Origin: Arenibacter sp. ARW7G5Y1
Lineage (GTDB): Bacteria; Bacteroidota; Bacteroidia; Flavobacteriales; Flavobacteriaceae
DNA: 64,000 bases
NCBI RefSeq assembly: GCF_003201775.1
Contig: NZ_QJJZ01000006.1
Location: 124,001 to 188,000, forward strand
Direction of reading: 5' to 3'
Under the pieces are notes generated by a model, which saw nothing but the letters and a program-made list of their open reading frames with translations, ran no database searches and was not told the DNA's origin. Of the stretch, positions 56,176 through 64,000 are shown piece by piece. The position numbers and the translations under genes were made by a program. The first letter of the stretch is position 1. Each line of letters opens with the position of its first letter.

Positions 56176-57580
56176 TTCAATTACATTCCTCTTCCTTTTT
56201 TTACCAATAGTTTTGTTGATTTATTATACCATAAACAAGAGACTTAGAAATTTCTTTCTTACAATTTCTAGTCTTTTTTTTTATGCATGGGGAGAAAAGG
56301 AATTAGTCATGCTAATGATTTTTTCTATAGCCATTAATTATTTGGGCGGATTGGTAATCGATTATGTCTCGGAAAAAAAATCTAAAAAAGCAAAGATATT
56401 TACTCTGGTTTTTGTATTAATAAACGTATTGATTCTTGGTTATTATAAATATGCCAATTTCTTCATAGAAAGTATTAATCAAATAGGACTAACGCAATTT
56501 TCAACTATTAATGAAATTTTATTGCCAATTGGAATTTCATTTTTCACTTTTCAGGGAATGTCTTATTTAATAGATGTGTATTATCAAAAGGTACCTGCCC
56601 AAAAGAATTTAGTATCCTTAGCCCTATATATTTCAATGTTTCCTCAATTGATTGCCGGACCAATAGTAAGATATATAGATGTTTCAAAGCAAATAGAATC
56701 AGAGAGAACCTTCAGAGCGGACCAATTTAGGGAAGGGTTATTCCGATTCATTACCGGCTTATTTAAAAAGGTGATTATAGCGAACCAAATGGGATTCATC
56801 GCTAATGAAGTATTTAGTAATAGTTTTAACGAGGTGGGGACTATTTCCTTATGGATAGGTATAATAACCTATTCATTTCAGATATATTTTGATTTTTCAG
56901 GATATTCCGATATGGCAATTGGTTTAGGCAAAATGTTTGGATTCGATTTTCTTGAAAACTTTAACTACCCCTACATCAGTCAATCAATTCAAGAATTTTG
57001 GCGTAGATGGCATATTTCCCTTTCAACTTGGTTTAGAGACTACCTTTATATTCCACTAGGAGGAAATAGACATGGCAATTTCAGAACGTATTACAATTTA
57101 ATTATAGTATTTTTTATCACAGGCTTATGGCATGGCGCCAGTTGGAACTTTATAGTTTGGGGGCTGTTTCATGGCTTCTTTTTAATTATTGAAAGAGTTG
57201 GTTTCGGGTCGGTATTGAATAAATTGCCAAAAATCCTAAGACACATATACACCTTGCTTGTAGTATTAATTGGATGGGTGTTTTTTAGGATTGAAACACT
57301 TACAGATGCCATGCTTTTTTTAAAGGGGATGTTTGGTTATAGTATAAAGGGCAATGAGCTTATATATCAATACTTCAATCCATATTTTATCTTTGTGCTA
57401 ATATTAGCTATCGTCTTTTCAACACCAATAACCAGGGTTTTTTCTAACCTTGCTACTAGGGTTATGGCTAAATCATATCAAAAAATGTTGGCATATCCAA
57501 TAATGTTGATCCTTTTCCTTTTGTGTTTACTTGAATTGGCGGAAAGTAATTATAACCCATTTATATATTTTAGATTTTAG
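56165..57580 (+). CDS. MBOAT family O-acyltransferase (AlgI-like)
   Basis: 471 residues with about 11 membrane helices. The AlgI-type active region is clear: FWRRWHISLSTWFRDYLYIP, then GLWHGASWNF with the conserved histidine. Such proteins pass acetyl groups across the inner membrane to a periplasmic acceptor enzyme. It lies between rfbD (overlap 11 bp) and the AlgJ/AlgX-like gene (contiguous). The sequence is more AT-rich than the rfb genes. Confidence 0.9.
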   Translation: MVFSSITFLFLFLPIVLLIYYTINKRLRNFFLTISSLFFYAWGEKELVMLMIFSIAINYLGGLVIDYVSEKKSKKAKIFTLVFVLINVLILGYYKYANFFIESINQIGLTQFSTINEILLPIGISFFTFQGMSYLIDVYYQKVPAQKNLVSLALYISMFPQLIAGPIVRYIDVSKQIESERTFRADQFREGLFRFITGLFKKVIIANQMGFIANEVFSNSFNEVGTISLWIGIITYSFQIYFDFSGYSDMAIGLGKMFGFDFLENFNYPYISQSIQEFWRRWHISLSTWFRDYLYIPLGGNRHGNFRTYYNLIIVFFITGLWHGASWNFIVWGLFHGFFLIIERVGFGSVLNKLPKILRHIYTLLVVLIGWVFFRIETLTDAMLFLKGMFGYSIKGNELIYQYFNPYFIFVLILAIVFSTPITRVFSNLATRVMAKSYQKMLAYPIMLILFLLCLLELAESNYNPFIYFRF

Positions 57581-59290
57581 ATGAAAAAAATTATTTTCTA
57601 TAGCATATTATTTGGTTTGTTATTTGTGGTTTTATATGTTTTTAATTCCAAATACATCCTAAATAAGTATCAGCCTAAAAAACTAAAGGTACTATTTGAA
57701 GTGGTTACCGTTGAAAATGACATTTTCCAACTCTATTATAGAGAGGCATCCGGAAAATTAAGTGAGCGTCTTTCGGAAAAGGTTAAAGTTATTGCCTCGG
57801 AAAAACCTCAAATACTCCAATTCGACATTCCTGACACCTTAAAAGTATCCCATTTTAGATTTGATTTCGGAAATTCGGAGCGGGAAACAGATGTAAAAAT
57901 CAATAAAATTATATTTACATACAATGGTAATAAGGAAATTATAAATAGAGAGGTAATTAGCGAATTGTTTAAAGCCAACAGGTATACTGAACAACATGCA
58001 AACGGTTTCACCCGCAAGATAATTAATGGTAGATCAAGCCCCTTTTTACTTTCAATAGATCTAGAAAAATTAATAAACTGTCTGAAGGAAAGACCAAATA
58101 AAAACCGGTTAATCATAAACATTCTTCTTTCGACTATTTTATCTTTTAGCATTTGCATTGCTATATTTCTGCATGCCAAAAATATTAAACTAAGAGGAAA
58201 AGATGATATTGTATTCATTTCTGCCTTTGTGCTTATTCTGCTAATGCCTCATTTAGATGAACTCTTTAATCTAGATAATACGGCCATTACCGAAAAACGT
58301 GAACTTAAGAAAAAACCGGAAATAACCTTTGAAAATTACGATGAGTATCCTGAAAATTTTGAAACCTATTATAATGACAACTTCGGGTTTCGCAAAAAAA
58401 TGGTCTCATTAGGGGCAATGCTGAGAATAAAACTATTTCATTCAATTCCCAATTCCAATAATGTAATAGTAGGAAAGGATAATTGGCTCTTTTACTGGAA
58501 AAGCGAAATAATAAAAAATTCATATTTGAACAAAAATCCGTTTAGTTCAGACTCATTGGGAAAATTCGGTCAAAGTTTTTTAGAGATGAAACAGTTTGCC
58601 AATCAAAATGAAAAACTTTTTCTTTCAACCGTCTATCCCAACAAGCATACCATTTATGAAGATAAAATACCAACAAGAATTAGAAATATTAAAAAGGAAA
58701 ATATTAAACGTATTGATCAATTTTATATCTTTCTGAATAATAATAACATTCCAAATTGTGATCACAGAGAAACATTATTAAAGCAAAAGAAAAATGATCA
58801 GCTATATTTAAAAAATGATTCACATTGGAATGCCAAAGGCGCATATTACGCATACTATAATATTATCAACCTCATATCAAAAGAAGATAGGTCTATTTCG
58901 CCGCCTTTGGGAATAGATGTATTTCACCTCCAGAAACTCCAAAACTATCTAGGGGGTGATTTATTGCCTATACTTGGCATAGATAATAGTATGGGATTAT
59001 TTAACGATAATTATATAAGATATCGACCTTCGAGAAATCACTTTAAGAAATCAAAGGATATTTATGGAAAAGGAAATTTATTAATAGAAAACTTAGAGTG
59101 TGAAAATGAAAAAACAGCTGTTTTCTTTGGTGATTCATACTCAAAGGAATTGCTGAATTTCTTACCCCTTCATTTTAGAAACACTATATTTATTCCTAAT
59201 ATTAGGTTAGATATGAAACAAGTTAAAGCTATAGATCCAGACATTATTGTTTATGGCATTGTTGAACGAAATCTTGAAAATTTTGAATAA
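57581..59290 (+). CDS. AlgJ/AlgX-like SGNH-hydrolase-type O-acetyltransferase
   Basis: 569 residues. N-terminal helix, a lumenal domain, a second membrane segment near 190-230, then an SGNH-like domain (about 300-569) with GKDNWLFYW, D-x-H in NDSHWNAKGAYYAYY and the serine motif FFGDSYSKE. It directly follows the AlgI-like gene. The pair predicts O-acetylation of the extracellular polysaccharide. The extra N-terminal domain of about 190 residues is not part of the standard AlgJ layout. Confidence 0.82.
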   Translation: MKKIIFYSILFGLLFVVLYVFNSKYILNKYQPKKLKVLFEVVTVENDIFQLYYREASGKLSERLSEKVKVIASEKPQILQFDIPDTLKVSHFRFDFGNSERETDVKINKIIFTYNGNKEIINREVISELFKANRYTEQHANGFTRKIINGRSSPFLLSIDLEKLINCLKERPNKNRLIINILLSTILSFSICIAIFLHAKNIKLRGKDDIVFISAFVLILLMPHLDELFNLDNTAITEKRELKKKPEITFENYDEYPENFETYYNDNFGFRKKMVSLGAMLRIKLFHSIPNSNNVIVGKDNWLFYWKSEIIKNSYLNKNPFSSDSLGKFGQSFLEMKQFANQNEKLFLSTVYPNKHTIYEDKIPTRIRNIKKENIKRIDQFYIFLNNNNIPNCDHRETLLKQKKNDQLYLKNDSHWNAKGAYYAYYNIINLISKEDRSISPPLGIDVFHLQKLQNYLGGDLLPILGIDNSMGLFNDNYIRYRPSRNHFKKSKDIYGKGNLLIENLECENEKTAVFFGDSYSKELLNFLPLHFRNTIFIPNIRLDMKQVKAIDPDIIVYGIVERNLENFE

Positions 59291-59499
59291 AATAGAATTT
59301 AAATGTCAAAATATATGTTTACCATTTTTGATTTATCGCTTTACAGTCTAAGCGAAAGTGGAACTATTAAAATGAAAACTACTTGGATTCACTATTTTTG
59401 AAGCAAACACAAAATTGAAGGATTATAAAAAAGTAGGAAAGATGTGATGAACTGTAACAAGTTATCATATTTTTGCTAAAACCATTAAAAAAAATTATT
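59291..59499. other. Gap before the nonulosonate genes, with two -7 boxes
   Basis: The largest gap in the polysaccharide locus. TATTTTTG occurs at 59393-59400 and at 59468-59475, both exact TAnnTTTG. A 32-codon ORF (59303-59401) is possible but has no supporting feature. Confidence 0.5.
59468..59475 (+). promoter_or_regulatory. -7 promoter box (TATTTTTG) before the nonulosonate module
   Basis: Exact TAnnTTTG, 24 nt upstream of the preferred TTG start at 59500. The TTG at 59473 inside it is in frame and could be mistaken for the start. Confidence 0.55.
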
Positions 59500-61164
59500 T
59501 TGAAGATAATAGCAGAAAGTGCTTTCAATCATAACGGAAGTTTAGATTATTTAAAAGAGCTTGCCATCGAGGCGAAAAAAACGAAAGCCGATTATTTTAC
59601 CATTCAAATAATGGATGTTGCTGAATTTTGCACAAAAGATTACTCCAAGTATAAAATTTACGAAGAGAACACATTAACTTTTCCGGAATGGCAAGAGTTC
59701 TTTAAGTATTCCAAAGAGATTGATCTTAAGATTATACCTTGTGTTTTGGATACTTCTTCTTTTGATTTTTGTTATAGTGAAGGTTTTCGATTTCTTAAAT
59801 TACATGCAACCGACATATCTAACATTGCTATGTTGGAAAAAATGGCAACTTTTGACGACGTTTCTTTTATTTTGGAAACTCAGTGTGCAACTAATCTGGA
59901 ATTAAAATTTGCCTTAAACTTAATTGGTGATAAGGTAGAATGTTTAATGCATGGCTTTAGTAATTATCCTACTGAAGTGGAAGATTTGAATTTGAACACG
60001 TTGGATTATTTTGCAACTGAATATCCAAATTATTCAACAGGGCTAGCCGACCACTCTTTAGATATAGATAAAATTCCACTAATGGTCTTGGCAAAAGGCT
60101 GTGATTATATAGAAAAACATATCACCCTTTCTAGGAACAATAGAAACTTTGATTACCAAGTCTCATTATATCCCCATGAATTTAGTGCTATGGTGTCGTA
60201 TATTAGACATTATGAAAAGGCTCTAGGGAATGTAATGAAGCACCCTACAAAAACAGAACTTTCTTATAGAAATGTAATGTATAAAAAGGTTGTAGGTCCC
60301 AATGAATTTAAAAGAGCCGATTATGGATTGGATTATATTTCACATAAGTTTAATTCCTTTAAAAAAGAAAATATTGGGATAGCATTAATCGCCAGATTAA
60401 AATCCCAAAGGCTGCCTCAAAAAGTCCTAAAGCCATTTCATGATACTATTTTAATAGATTTCTTATACAAACGCCTAAATACGTCAATAAAAACTAAAAA
60501 AACAGTTTTGGCAACATCCACTTTGTTAGAAGATGCACCATTGGCCCAAATAGGATATGACAATAAGTTCAATGTTTATTTAGGTCATGCGGTATCTGTA
60601 ATTGATAGAATGTTGGAACTGGCTTTTCAAGAAGAATTCGGTGGAGTGTTTAGGGTAACAGGAGATAATCCTTTTACAGATGTAGAACTTATAGATGAAA
60701 TGATTGATTTATTTGTTGCTAATGATCTGGATTATGTTCGTGTTAATAATACTCCTTTTGGTGTATCGGCCGAGTTGTTTTCTACCGAGTATCTTTGGAA
60801 ACTTTATTTGGAGATGTCCAATCCAATGAATTCGGAATATCTAACGTATTTTATTCTAAAAGACGATACTGCTAAAAAAGGTTGTATTGACATCATATCG
60901 GATATTGAAGACCTAAAATTCATCAATCTTTCAGTAGATTATCAAGAGGATTTAGATCAGGCCCTTGAACTTGTAACCAAGTTAAATTCGAAAAATTTGT
61001 ATACATCAAATCTTAAGGATATGGTGTTGGAAATAAAAGATTTCAAGCGAGAGAACAAAGATAAGTATATTAAGCTCCCAGAAGGAGAAGAAATACAATT
61101 CTCCAAATTTCTGGATCAATTATCAAATCAAAACTATAAAATAAGAAAAAAAATCAAAATCTAA
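59500..61164 (+). CDS. Fused NeuB-like synthase and SpsF-like cytidylyltransferase
   Basis: 554 residues from TTG 59500, which gives MKIIAESAFNHNGSLDY, matching the classical NeuB start; the TTG at 59473 lies in the -7 box. Residues 1 to about 270 are a sialate-synthase TIM barrel: NHNG, GLADHSLD and EKHITL keep the two metal-binding histidines, but the usual A-V-K-F-Q reads FTIQ, STGMA is replaced by ETQCA, and the SAF domain is reduced to a short remnant. Residues about 295-530 resemble SpsF/CMP-sugar transferases (IARLKSQRLPQKVLKP, RVTGDNPFTD). Fusion of synthesis and CMP activation is inferred. Located 1 bp from the next synthase gene. Confidence 0.78.
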   Translation: MKIIAESAFNHNGSLDYLKELAIEAKKTKADYFTIQIMDVAEFCTKDYSKYKIYEENTLTFPEWQEFFKYSKEIDLKIIPCVLDTSSFDFCYSEGFRFLKLHATDISNIAMLEKMATFDDVSFILETQCATNLELKFALNLIGDKVECLMHGFSNYPTEVEDLNLNTLDYFATEYPNYSTGLADHSLDIDKIPLMVLAKGCDYIEKHITLSRNNRNFDYQVSLYPHEFSAMVSYIRHYEKALGNVMKHPTKTELSYRNVMYKKVVGPNEFKRADYGLDYISHKFNSFKKENIGIALIARLKSQRLPQKVLKPFHDTILIDFLYKRLNTSIKTKKTVLATSTLLEDAPLAQIGYDNKFNVYLGHAVSVIDRMLELAFQEEFGGVFRVTGDNPFTDVELIDEMIDLFVANDLDYVRVNNTPFGVSAELFSTEYLWKLYLEMSNPMNSEYLTYFILKDDTAKKGCIDIISDIEDLKFINLSVDYQEDLDQALELVTKLNSKNLYTSNLKDMVLEIKDFKRENKDKYIKLPEGEEIQFSKFLDQLSNQNYKIRKKIKI

Positions 61165-62207
61165 TGGCGTATATTATAGGAGAAATAGGACAAAACCACA
61201 ACGGTTCGGTAGATATTGCAAAACTAATTGTAGATGTGGTAAGTAGACCGATTCATGATAAGTTATTTAATCAAGATTTAAGAATCATGGATGCCGTTAA
61301 ATTAACCAAAAGGGATTTAAAGCAAGAATTGTCTGGCTCGCAAATGAATCGACCATATGATTCAGCTCACTCTTTTGGTAAAACTTATGGCGAGCATAGG
61401 GAGGCTTTAGAGCTCAACGATGAACAGCATTTCGAGGTGTATACCTATGCAAAATCCAAGGGCTTGGATTTTGTAGAAACCTTATGTGCAGTAGGCTGTC
61501 TAAGCATTCTTAAACTATTTACGCCAGATAAGCTAAAAGTGGCATCTAGGGATTTAACAAATTTACCCCTGCTATCTGCTTTAGGGGAAACCAAAATTCC
61601 TATAATAATCTCTACTGGAATGGCAGGCGAAAAAGAATTAAACGATGCTTTAAACGTAATAGGTAAGTATCATAATGACATTTCGATATTACATTGCGTA
61701 TCAGAATATCCTACTAAATACGAGAATGTGAACTTAAAAACGATAACCTATTTAAAGGAACATTATGGTCAATATAAAATTGGATATTCAGATCACACTA
61801 TAGGCATCGCTACTCCTATAGCAGCTGTTGCCATGGGAGCAGAAATTATAGAAAAACACATTACTTTGGACAGACAGATGAAAGGTACAGATCAGGCTGG
61901 TTCTTTGGCCATAGATGGAATTTACCGAATGGTTAGAGATATTAGAAATCTCGAAAACTCTCTAGGAGTCGAGAAAATTTTCATTGAAAAATCTGTGGCA
62001 CAGGCAAGAGAAAAACTAGAGCGTTCTATTGCAACTATAAGACCCTTAAAAGCTGGTCACACTATCGTTGAGGAGGATATACATTTGTTAAGTCCTGGAG
62101 ATGGCATTAAATGGGCTAATAAAGATACTATTATTGGTAAAAAATTAATAAAAGATCTCCCTAAAGACGAAATAATTTATTCTGATAACATTTCATCTGA
62201 AAATTAA
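61164..62207 (+). CDS. Nonulosonate-9-phosphate synthase (NANS-like) with SAF domain
   Basis: 347 residues. N-terminal GEIGQNHNGSVD, then RPYDSAHSFGKTYGEHREAL, a segment shared with the animal Neu5Ac-9-phosphate/KDN-9-phosphate synthase rather than with bacterial NeuB. GYSDHTIG and EKHITLDRQMKGTD carry the metal ligands, and a complete SAF domain closes the protein (IRPLKAGHTIVEEDIHL). The 9-phosphate type predicts that a phosphatase is needed next, and the following gene is one. The sugar could be KDN, Neu5Ac or a relative. Confidence 0.82.
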   Translation: MAYIIGEIGQNHNGSVDIAKLIVDVVSRPIHDKLFNQDLRIMDAVKLTKRDLKQELSGSQMNRPYDSAHSFGKTYGEHREALELNDEQHFEVYTYAKSKGLDFVETLCAVGCLSILKLFTPDKLKVASRDLTNLPLLSALGETKIPIIISTGMAGEKELNDALNVIGKYHNDISILHCVSEYPTKYENVNLKTITYLKEHYGQYKIGYSDHTIGIATPIAAVAMGAEIIEKHITLDRQMKGTDQAGSLAIDGIYRMVRDIRNLENSLGVEKIFIEKSVAQAREKLERSIATIRPLKAGHTIVEEDIHLLSPGDGIKWANKDTIIGKKLIKDLPKDEIIYSDNISSEN

Positions 62208-62731
62208 TGCTGCCAAAATTGATTTTAACGGATATTGACGGGGTTTGGACAGATGGTGGCATGTATTATGATGAAACAGGGAATGAATTCAAAAAATTTA
62301 ACACCTATGATAGCGCAGGTGTCCTCTTTTCAAAAATACTAGATATTCCCTGTGGAATAGTCACCGGAGAAAATGTAAATTCTGTAAAAAGAAGAGGAGA
62401 GAAACTAAAAATGGATTATGTTTATCTAGGTATAAAAAATAAGGTTGAAGTCGTTCAATTGCTAATTGACAAGTTACATATTAAATGGGAAGAAGTTGCC
62501 TATATAGGTGATGACATAAACGATTACCATTTGTTGTCAAAAGTTGGGATCAGTGCCTGCCCAAATAGTGCCCCGGAGTATATTAAGGAAATTGTTAATT
62601 GGCAACTCCATAAAAATGGTGGTGAAGGGGTTTTTAGAGAGTTTGTGGAAAAAATAATACAAGCAAACAATTTAAATATTATAGATCTTATTGAAAATAA
62701 TAAAGAAATCCAGAATAAAAACATACAGTAA
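62207..62731 (+). CDS. HAD phosphatase, KDO8P/KDN9P-phosphatase type
   Basis: 174 residues, C0 (capless) HAD. Motif I LTDIDGVWTDGG with both catalytic aspartates, motif II IVTGEN, motif III lysine in GIKNKVEV and motif IV YIGDDINDYHLL are intact. Homologues remove phosphate from KDO-8-P or, in Bacteroides, KDN-9-P. Directly after a 9-phosphate-type synthase, the KDN9P-phosphatase role is the better guess. The frame overlaps the synthase stop by one base. Confidence 0.85.
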   Translation: MLPKLILTDIDGVWTDGGMYYDETGNEFKKFNTYDSAGVLFSKILDIPCGIVTGENVNSVKRRGEKLKMDYVYLGIKNKVEVVQLLIDKLHIKWEEVAYIGDDINDYHLLSKVGISACPNSAPEYIKEIVNWQLHKNGGEGVFREFVEKIIQANNLNIIDLIENNKEIQNKNIQ

Positions 62732-62820
62732 TTTTCTATTAAATATGGCAATCCTTTTAAGTTAATATTTAGATCATTGGAAGGATAAATTATTATTTAG
62801 GGATTTCAACTTAATAAAGA

Positions 62821-64000
62821 ATGGCTTTTAAATTTAGTAATCGTTGGAATAATATTATCTATCTCTGGTCTAGTGGATATTTGGATACACTACCTGATTC
62901 ATTTAGAAATAGAATTTCCTCAAAGTCTTTTAAAATTAAGCTAAGCTTAATTTTAAAAGACTTTTCAGCTGATTTTTTAAGGCTCTTTAAGAGCGATGTA
63001 ATACCCCAAAATAAAGTGTGGTTTTTAGCATTAACCCAAAATAACTACGATGCTTTAAAGAAAATAAAACAAGGGGTTCCAAATTCCATATTCATCTCGT
63101 TTTTTAGGTTTAGGTCCAATATTAATAATGAAACATATTATTTTAATTTACGGCTTAGATTTTTATACGATTTAATATATCCAATTATGCTATTTTTTTA
63201 TGCATTGGGAAATAAAAAAAAAGCATTAAATTATTTTGACTTACTAGTAACCGTAAATGGTTCTTACGAGGAGTGCTTAAGACTACTTAAAAAAGCCCAA
63301 CCTCAAGCAATTATTTTTTCTAATGATCATTTGGTAATAGCACGAGCCTTACTTTTGGCCGCCAATAATTTAGGGATAAAAACCCACTACGTGCAGCATG
63401 CTTCAGTTTCAGAATACTTTCCTCCTTTAGAATTCACTTATGCATTATTGGAAGGTCAAGATGCCTATGATAAATATTTAAGATGTGGAAATATTACATC
63501 TCAAGTGCATCTTGTTGGGATGTCTAAATTCGATGATTTTTATGATCAAATCAATACAAATAACACGCTTAAAACATTAGGTTTGGCGTTTAATTTATCA
63601 GATGATCTGGCGATTGTCTCTGGGACATTATCTTCAATACATAAAAAATTTCCTAATCTTAAAATCATTTTACGCCCTCATCCAGGTGAATTGAGGGATC
63701 TTTCCAATTTCAGTGGATATATAATTTCAGATTCAAAAAAAGAGAATTCATTTGAGTTCCTTAAGAAAATAGACGTTCTCATTACCGGAGACTCTTCTAT
63801 TCATCTAGAGGCAACTTTACTAAATGTATATTCTATATATTATGTGCTTAGTACAAGGAACGTGTTTGATTATTATTCCTTCGTAAAAAATGGACTAATA
63901 ACACACTGTGAAGATTTCAATCAATTAGAAAGCCAAATCGAACAGTTAATTGTTTCTAAAAAAAATATTCAGAAAAGGGCCACATATTATAATGCAGCTA
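62821..64000 (+). CDS. GT-B-type glycosyltransferase of capsule/polysialyltransferase kind (3' end outside window)
   Basis: Starts at ATG 62821 and stays open to the right edge (393 codons), so it is incomplete. It contains IFSNDHLVIARALLLAANNL, HYVQHASVSEY, KIILRPHPGEL and TGDSSIHLEATLLNVYSIYY, motifs like those of CDP-glycerol/capsule and polysialyl-type transferases (H-P basic motif, then S-S-x-H/x-E). Coming 89 bp after the nonulosonate genes it may transfer that sugar or extend its polymer. The family call is by eye; acceptor unknown. Confidence 0.7.
   Translation, partial: MAFKFSNRWNNIIYLWSSGYLDTLPDSFRNRISSKSFKIKLSLILKDFSADFLRLFKSDVIPQNKVWFLALTQNNYDALKKIKQGVPNSIFISFFRFRSNINNETYYFNLRLRFLYDLIYPIMLFFYALGNKKKALNYFDLLVTVNGSYEECLRLLKKAQPQAIIFSNDHLVIARALLLAANNLGIKTHYVQHASVSEYFPPLEFTYALLEGQDAYDKYLRCGNITSQVHLVGMSKFDDFYDQINTNNTLKTLGLAFNLSDDLAIVSGTLSSIHKKFPNLKIILRPHPGELRDLSNFSGYIISDSKKENSFEFLKKIDVLITGDSSIHLEATLLNVYSIYYVLSTRNVFDYYSFVKNGLITHCEDFNQLESQIEQLIVSKKNIQKRATYYNAA

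Noticed and set aside
59303-59401. 32-codon ORF in the gap before the nonulosonate genes
   Set aside because: No family resemblance, no terminator, and its end overlaps a candidate -7 box; more likely leader DNA.

Overview
The window is chromosomal DNA of a member of the Flavobacteriaceae (Bacteroidota). The evidence is gliding and type IX secretion genes (gldH, sprE/porW), the Bacteroidota layout of the F-ATPase operon (bactofilin-atpZ-small membrane protein-atpBEFHAG, with a signal-peptide-bearing subunit a), SPOR/HU-CCDC81 and PorE-like envelope proteins, poor Shine-Dalgarno sites, and repeated TAnnTTTG -7 promoter boxes, the Bacteroidota primary sigma signature. The first 52 kb is mostly core genome. 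I see no tRNA, rRNA, CRISPR array, transposase or prophage.

Region by region. 1-8.4 kb: a partial GNAT gene, a 35-codon small ORF, the scoA/scoB CoA-transferase genes split by a four-helix-bundle (S23-type) ORF, the ricT-gldH-pbp1A operon, and trhO. 8.4-9.0 kb: an intergenic stretch rich in inverted repeats before recA. 9-12.8 kb: recA, then a lipoprotein/ECF sigma/inner-membrane-plus-barrel cassette. 12.8-18.4 kb: plsC, trpS, dprA, an HU-SPOR protein, a thioesterase and an aldo/keto reductase. 18.4-23.4 kb: an envelope operon (flippase, dut, TPR, DUF4292, EnvC-like). 23.6-32.4 kb: the ATP synthase operon with bactofilin and sprE upstream. 32.6-47.3 kb: ABC exporter, ferredoxin reductase, patatin, holB, pgk, mltD-like, a 56-residue membrane protein, a PorE-like OmpA protein and tatA. 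47.5-51.8 kb: M23 peptidase, GH3-family enzyme and a DUF6909-like protein.

From 51.8 kb to the right edge runs a surface-polysaccharide locus, all on the plus strand: Wzz-like chain-length protein, rfbBACD (dTDP-L-rhamnose), an AlgI/AlgJ-like O-acetylation pair, then an AT-rich nonulosonic-acid module. That module holds a fused NeuB-like/SpsF-like protein, a second synthase of the sugar-9-phosphate (NANS) type, a KDO8P-phosphatase-like HAD enzyme, and a partial glycosyltransferase. The predicted product is an O-acetylated, rhamnose- and nonulosonate-containing surface glycan, possibly KDN-like. It is the most likely place for new biochemistry here.

Other notable structure: two perfect intercistronic hairpins in the ATP synthase operon, exactly where subunit stoichiometry drops (after atpE and after atpA); a 100-bp repeat present twice (849-948 and 36980-37079); at least four genes whose -7 box nearly touches the start codon, suggesting leaderless mRNAs; and octamer repeats on both sides of the S23-type ORF.
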